DNA of 64,000 nucleotides from NCBI GenBank assembly GCA_004560305.1, contig SFVI01000003.1:46769-110768 (forward strand), written 5' to 3'. Under the pieces are notes generated by a model. The model did not search any database. It saw only the letters and a list, made by a program, of their open reading frames with translations, and was not told where the DNA came from. The position numbers and the translations under genes are program-made. Source of the stretch: a bacterium. Its GTDB lineage: Bacteria > Bacillota > Clostridia > Oscillospirales > Oscillospiraceae. Position 1 is the first letter of the stretch; each line of letters begins with the position of its first letter. Below are positions 61,328 to 64,000 of the stretch, one piece after another.

Positions 61328-62082
61328 GCTTGCTCCTCCCTCGCTCGCCTGCTCTCCTCATAGCCCCTGGCATCAGTGAGGGCCGCGCCCCGCATCCGTT
61401 CCAGCGGAGGAGCGGAGGTATCCAGGGTGGCAGCGGTCTTTGTAGCCACCAGGCGGTTGATCTTCAGGCCTTCGGCGGTGAACTTAGCCTCATAGTCGGT
61501 CATGAAGAAGTCGCCCCCATCAGCGTGCAGGTCGTTGGTCACCTCCGACAGGGTCCAGCCCTCCCGCTCCATCTGCTCAATGGACCACTGGAACAGGGGC
61601 AGGTTGTCGGTCTTGAAATGGATCTGCCCGCCCACCGGCAGCAGCACCGCGTAGCTGCGCAGGAAGCCGGGATAGGTCAGGCGGAATTTGGCGTCCCGGC
61701 TCTTGGGCCAGGGGTCGCAGAAATTGATGTAAATTCGATCCACCTCGCCGGGGGCGAACATTTCCCCCAGCCTGGCAGCGTCCCCATCGATGAAGTACAG
61801 GTTCCGAAGTCCCCGGTCTTTGGTCCGCTCCATGGCGATGATCATGGCGTCCGGCACCTTCTCAATGGCGATGTACAGTACCTCCGGCAGGCTTTCCGCC
61901 GTGTCCACCGTGAAGCGACCCTTGCCGCAGCCCAGCTCCAGATACAGCGTCTCCGCTTTCTTTCCCAGTCTATTTTCAGCGAAGTTCTTCCACCGGCCCT
62001 TCAGTTCCTCCGGCTGGCTGACCATCAGCGCCTCGCATTTTTCCATCCGCGGCACAAGATTCGGCCGCTTTCTCATCCTCAT
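61324..62082 (-). CDS. trmB: tRNA (guanine-N7-)-methyltransferase
   Basis: A 252-residue Rossmann-fold enzyme that makes m7G46 in tRNA. It has [17 protein letters not shown] with the S-adenosylmethionine loop near 47, [35 protein letters not shown] near 118 (catalytic Asp), and FKTDN. A charged C-terminal tail extends past the usual end by about 25 residues. AGGAG precedes the ATG at 62082; an ATG two codons later is possible. First gene of trmB-exoA-dusB. Confidence 0.94.
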   Translation of the reverse strand: MRMRKRPNLVPRMEKCEALMVSQPEELKGRWKNFAENRLGKKAETLYLELGCGKGRFTVDTAESLPEVLYIAIEKVPDAMIIAMERTKDRGLRNLYFIDGDAARLGEMFAPGEVDRIYINFCDPWPKSRDAKFRLTYPGFLRSYAVLLPVGGQIHFKTDNLPLFQWSIEQMEREGWTLSEVTNDLHADGGDFFMTDYEAKFTAEGLKINRLVATKTAATLDTSAPPLERMRGAALTDARGYEESRRAREEQA

Positions 62083-62102
62083 CCAATCACGCTCCTCTTA
62101 TC

Positions 62103-62131
62103 AGCATACCACAAGCGACGGAAAACATCAA
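62103..62131 (-). promoter_or_regulatory. Promoter of trmB-exoA-dusB
   Basis: TTGATG (62126-62131), 17-nt spacer, TATGCT (62103-62108) on the minus strand. Confidence 0.6.
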
Positions 62132-62142
62132 TGAAAAATGAC

Positions 62143-62171
62143 TTGCTTTCATGTAAACTTTGTTATATAAT
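62143..62171 (+). promoter_or_regulatory. Promoter reading toward the tRNA-Pro genes
   Basis: TTGCTT (62143-62148), 17-nt spacer, TATAAT (62166-62171). It would give a transcript from about 62178 through the truncated tRNA and the intact tRNA-Pro to the terminator at 62618. The 170 nt between it and the first tRNA fragment carry no gene that I recognise. Confidence 0.65.
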
Positions 62172-62348
62172 GCCTACCGATATGAACTGTACAAGGCAAG
62201 ATTTTCCAATGCTTTCTGCTGTTTTCCATGTTTTTTGGTCCGGGGGATTCCTAAGAAAAATTAAGAATTTCCTGTCCCTGTTTCCGCCGCATCCCTTCTC
62301 TCCCAGCGGTTTGGGTGAATCCGCCCAGCCGGATAAGAAACTGAATAA

Positions 62349-62386
62349 CCGGGTGTAGCGCAGTTGGTAGCGCGCCTGCTTTGGGA
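62349..62386 (+). pseudogene. Truncated tRNA-Pro (5' half only)
   Basis: 38 nt matching the intact tRNA-Pro from the acceptor 5' strand through the anticodon-loop TTTGGGA, with 4 differences: one in the acceptor and three in the anticodon stem. The D-arm is identical. After the anticodon loop the sequence diverges and no T-arm or CCA follows. The D-arm-to-loop break suggests a recombination event. Confidence 0.8.
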
Positions 62387-62540
62387 GCGTAGGTGTTTTC
62401 ATCCATGATAGGCGCAGCCAAAGCCCGGAACCCCTTGCAGCACGGGCATTTGCGGGATTTTTCCAGGCAGCAAAACCGGGCCAAAAACCCGCTTTGACCA
62501 CATAAATGACCACAGACAGCAGAAAACAAAATAACCATAT
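62387..62540. other. 154-bp spacer between tRNA fragment and intact tRNA
   Basis: No gene or clear RNA. It has GACCACATAAATGACCACAG near 62496-62515, in which GACCACA-type words repeat. It may be the remains of an integrated element, but no integrase reading was recognised. Confidence 0.4.
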
Positions 62541-62616
62541 CCGGGTATAGCGCAGTTGGTAGCGCGGGTGGTTTGGGACCATCAGGTCGGGGGTTCAAGT
62601 CCCTCTACTCGGACCA
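62541..62616 (+). tRNA. tRNA-Pro(TGG)
   Basis: 76 nt including CCA. Acceptor CCGGGTA pairs with TACTCGG (one G-U), D-arm GCGC/GCGC, anticodon stem GGTGG/CCATC, loop TTTGGGA with anticodon TGG (62574-62576), T-arm GGGGG-TTCAAGT-CCCTC, discriminator A and encoded CCA. Confidence 0.95.
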
Positions 62617-62617
62617 T

Positions 62618-62660
62618 AAAGGGACTCTGATTATGATACGATCAGAGTCCCTTTGCTTTG
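62618..62660 (+). terminator. Terminator after tRNA-Pro
   Basis: 14-bp perfect stem AAAGGGACTCTGAT/ATCAGAGTCCCTTT, 9-nt loop, followed by GCTTTG. Confidence 0.75.
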
Positions 62661-62736
62661 CACCCCACCCATAATCAAAACGCCTTGCACCAGGGGTTGT
62701 TCTGACTTCTCGCAAACTCTATACAAAAAAAGCATT

Positions 62737-62767
62737 CCCCAGCAGAGTGGTTCTGCCGGGGTTTTTC
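62737..62767 (+). terminator. Terminator-like hairpin
   Basis: CCCCAGCAGA and TCTGCCGGGG with one mismatch and a 5-nt loop, followed by TTTTTCG. No gene precedes it on this strand, so it may belong to an untranslated transcript from the tRNA promoter. Confidence 0.65.
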
Positions 62768-62808
62768 GCTTCTTAGCCAGAAAAGATCAACTCAAATTCT
62801 GCGAAAAA

Positions 62809-62900
62809 GTGTGCGAGATGAGTAAAACGTGTGAAAGAAAGAATATCGTGTGCGAATAGGGGAAACGTGTGCGAGAAACTAAATCGTGTACTCATAAAAA
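62809..62900 (+). repeat. Iteron-like tandem array
   Basis: Five copies of GTGTGCGA-type units begin at 62809, 62829, 62848, 62867 and 62886, with spacing of 20, 19, 19 and 19 bp. The tails share AAAC or ATC before the next unit. The second and last copies are diverged. Spacing near two helical turns suits protein binding on one DNA face. Confidence 0.75.
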
Positions 62901-62926
62901 TCACAAAACTTCGTATTCCTCACGTT

Positions 62927-62966
62927 AGTACGCAAGCTATGATACAATAGCTTGCGTACTTTTTAA
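62927..62966 (+). terminator. Strong intrinsic terminator downstream of the array
   Basis: Perfect 14-bp stem AGTACGCAAGCTAT/ATAGCTTGCGTACT, 6-nt loop, followed by TTTTAATTATT on the plus strand. Confidence 0.85.
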
Positions 62967-63001
62967 TTATTCCCTTCAAAAAAAGCCTTATATCAAGCGT
63001 T

Positions 63002-63045
63002 ATAGCGAGGCAGAGGGTGCGATTGCGCATCTTCTGTCTCGCTAT
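63002..63045 (+). other. Stem-loop with G-U pairs oriented for plus-strand RNA
   Basis: 20-bp stem (63002-63021 with 63026-63045), ATTG loop. Three pairs are G-U on the plus strand and would be A-C mismatches on the minus strand, so the structure is fitted to plus-strand RNA. TTCTGCTTTTG follows, so it may be a terminator or a small structured RNA end. Confidence 0.55.
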
Positions 63046-63149
63046 TTCTGCTTTTGTTTAGCCTGTTGATTCCGGCATTCTGGGAGAAATGCACCCTCCC
63101 CCTAAACCTTTTAACGAATTAGAATAATAAAAGGTACCTGTTTTTTACA

Positions 63150-64000
63150 TCAATCAGCTAGTTGCTTTCCAAGGGCCTTAGCTATATGCCAGAACAGAAC
63201 TGGCGGGACAGCGTTTCCAATCTGCCTGTAGGCATCTCCTTCCGAACCGGCAAAAGTAAAGGTTTCCGGGAATGACTGGATGCGTGCTGCCTCACGCGGT
63301 GTGAATCTGCGATACAGTTCTTTGCTTGGGTCAACAAGTAAAACCGGATCACGCGAGTTTAAGCTCACCTTCGCCAAGTGACTTGTAACAGTCAAGCAAG
63401 GCTCATCCAGGTTCTGCGCCAGCCCTCGCTTCATGTTGTTTTTTGCATTTTTCATTCCCTGAACAGCTTTTTCAGAAAAATAGTATCGCTGATCTGAAAT
63501 AGCCAGTTCTGGAACCGCCACGGAAAGCGGGACCCATTTATCAGCAGTTGTTTCCGAGGGGAATACATAGGTCTTCCCGAGGTCGTTACGAATACCGACT
63601 AGAATGACACGCTCTCTTTTCTGCGGCACGCCATAATTGGCAGCATTAACGAGTTTGTAGGAGAGCGTGTACCCGGCATCTTCAAATGCCTCTCTGACTC
63701 GCTTAAATATCGAACCACCTTTTAAGGTCATGAGGCCTTTTACGTTCTCAGCTATAAATGCCAGTGGCTGCTTATCTGCTGCGATGCGCACCATTTGCTT
63801 GTATAAATTTGCGCGATCATCAAAGGGGTCTTTTGTAGGATTTACTGTACTAAATGACTGACACGGAAATCCGCCAATAAGAATATCGTGATCGGGAATA
63901 TCTTCGGACGGTATGTCGCAGATGTCACCACAAACAAGGTTTTGGCAGCTGAAATTCAACTTGTGGGTATTAAGGGCTTTTTGATCTATATCTGAAGCAT
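63150..64000 (-). CDS. DNA (cytosine-5-)-methyltransferase, 5' end outside window
   Basis: A type II C5-cytosine methyltransferase whose frame is open to the window edge (SDIDQKALNTHKLNF before the last internal TTG), so its N-terminus with motif I lies outside. Seen: CGDICDIPSEDIPDHDILIGGFPCQSFS with the catalytic Cys of motif IV, ENVKG (VI), QKRERVILVG (VIII), a recognition region, RRFTPREAARIQSFP (IX) and YRQIGNAVP (X). The variable target-recognition region is about 60 residues. No restriction enzyme is visible. It lies next to the tRNA-Pro junction. Confidence 0.92.
   Translation of the reverse strand, partial: ASDIDQKALNTHKLNFSCQNLVCGDICDIPSEDIPDHDILIGGFPCQSFSTVNPTKDPFDDRANLYKQMVRIAADKQPLAFIAENVKGLMTLKGGSIFKRVREAFEDAGYTLSYKLVNAANYGVPQKRERVILVGIRNDLGKTYVFPSETTADKWVPLSVAVPELAISDQRYYFSEKAVQGMKNAKNNMKRGLAQNLDEPCLTVTSHLAKVSLNSRDPVLLVDPSKELYRRFTPREAARIQSFPETFTFAGSEGDAYRQIGNAVPPVLFWHIAKALGKQLAD

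Larger units (their letters stand above)
62617..63149. other. 533-bp gene-free region with hairpins and an iteron-like array
   Basis: Contents in order: the tRNA terminator, a GC hairpin with T5 (62737-62767), five 19-20-bp direct repeats (62809-62900), a 14-bp terminator hairpin (62927-62966), and a 20-bp G-U containing hairpin (63002-63045). No credible protein gene; a 68-codon frame across part of it has no ribosome site. Confidence 0.6.

Noticed and set aside
62653..62859. 68-codon plus-strand frame after tRNA-Pro
   Set aside because: No ribosome site, contains a terminator-like hairpin and ends in the tandem repeats.
62809..62900. CRISPR-like interpretation of the tandem repeats
   Set aside because: The shared unit is only 8-10 bp with a 19-bp period and no 30-bp spacers; no cas genes.

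Overview
The window looks like a chromosomal segment of a GC-rich Gram-positive gut anaerobe of the Clostridia, most likely Oscillospiraceae/Ruminococcaceae. The basis is gene content: a PurF with retained Fe-S cysteines, a T-box leader before pheST, IreB, BirA with a DNA-binding domain next to bioY, a DUF2229/HgdB-type activase giant, DUF5058, and many GGAGG ribosome sites with U-rich intrinsic terminators. The assignment is inferred from content; no ribosomal RNA is present to prove it.

Layout. 1-366: end of a response-regulator/hybrid kinase running in from the left. 524-3267 (-): an M20 amidohydrolase with two multi-spanning membrane proteins (one DUF5058), behind a promoter carrying a perfect palindrome. 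3593-8067 (-): DAHP synthase, then a LolD/MacB-like ABC ATPase and its large FtsX-type permease. 8313-10479 (+): purC-purF. 10655-11932 (+): HtrA protease. 11976-12833 (-): amidohydrolase. 13018-14551 (+): bioY-birA with a BirA operator over its promoter. 14607-17460 (-): tandem GNAT protein, DUF4097 lipoprotein, and a rhomboid-like protein without a visible catalytic serine. 17629-25820 (+): rlmB, a degenerate P-type-ATPase-like protein, an EF-G paralogue, an SGNH-like protein and a lipoprotein. 25873-33541 (-): hom-lysC-asd, pyrimidine phosphorylase, a solitary MazF, and a PlsC/FabG-like pair.

33683-37091 (+): an inactive-looking S24 domain translationally coupled to two AT-richer GT-C membrane glycosyltransferase-like genes. 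37135-42011 (-): NTF2-like protein, ireB, and pheS-pheT behind a Phe T-box. 42171-43888 (+): lipoprotein and alr. 43949-49457 (-): rfbD-rfbC and the mglB-mglA-mglC galactose importer. 49761-50801 (+): a TrmH-family methyltransferase and a small protein. 50837-55821: TetR repressor divergent from a 1417-residue acyl-CoA-dehydratase-activase-related protein, sharing a palindromic operator. 55875-62082 (-): DUF401 permease, a repeat element, and trmB-exoA-dusB followed by an ECF sigma/anti-sigma pair. 62349-64000: a truncated tRNA-Pro, an intact tRNA-Pro, an iteron-like array, strong hairpins, and a C5-cytosine methyltransferase cut by the window edge, resembling an integration hot spot.

Most of the window is core metabolism and housekeeping. 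The least explained parts are the P-type-ATPase-like pseudoenzyme, the activase giant with its repressor, the pseudo-S24/GT-C operon, the M20/DUF5058 operon, the hairpin-rich repeat near 57.3 kb and the 62.3-63.1 kb intergenic region. Promoters and terminators were read by eye from -35/-10 spacing and perfect hairpins. Names rest on recognised motifs, not database searches.
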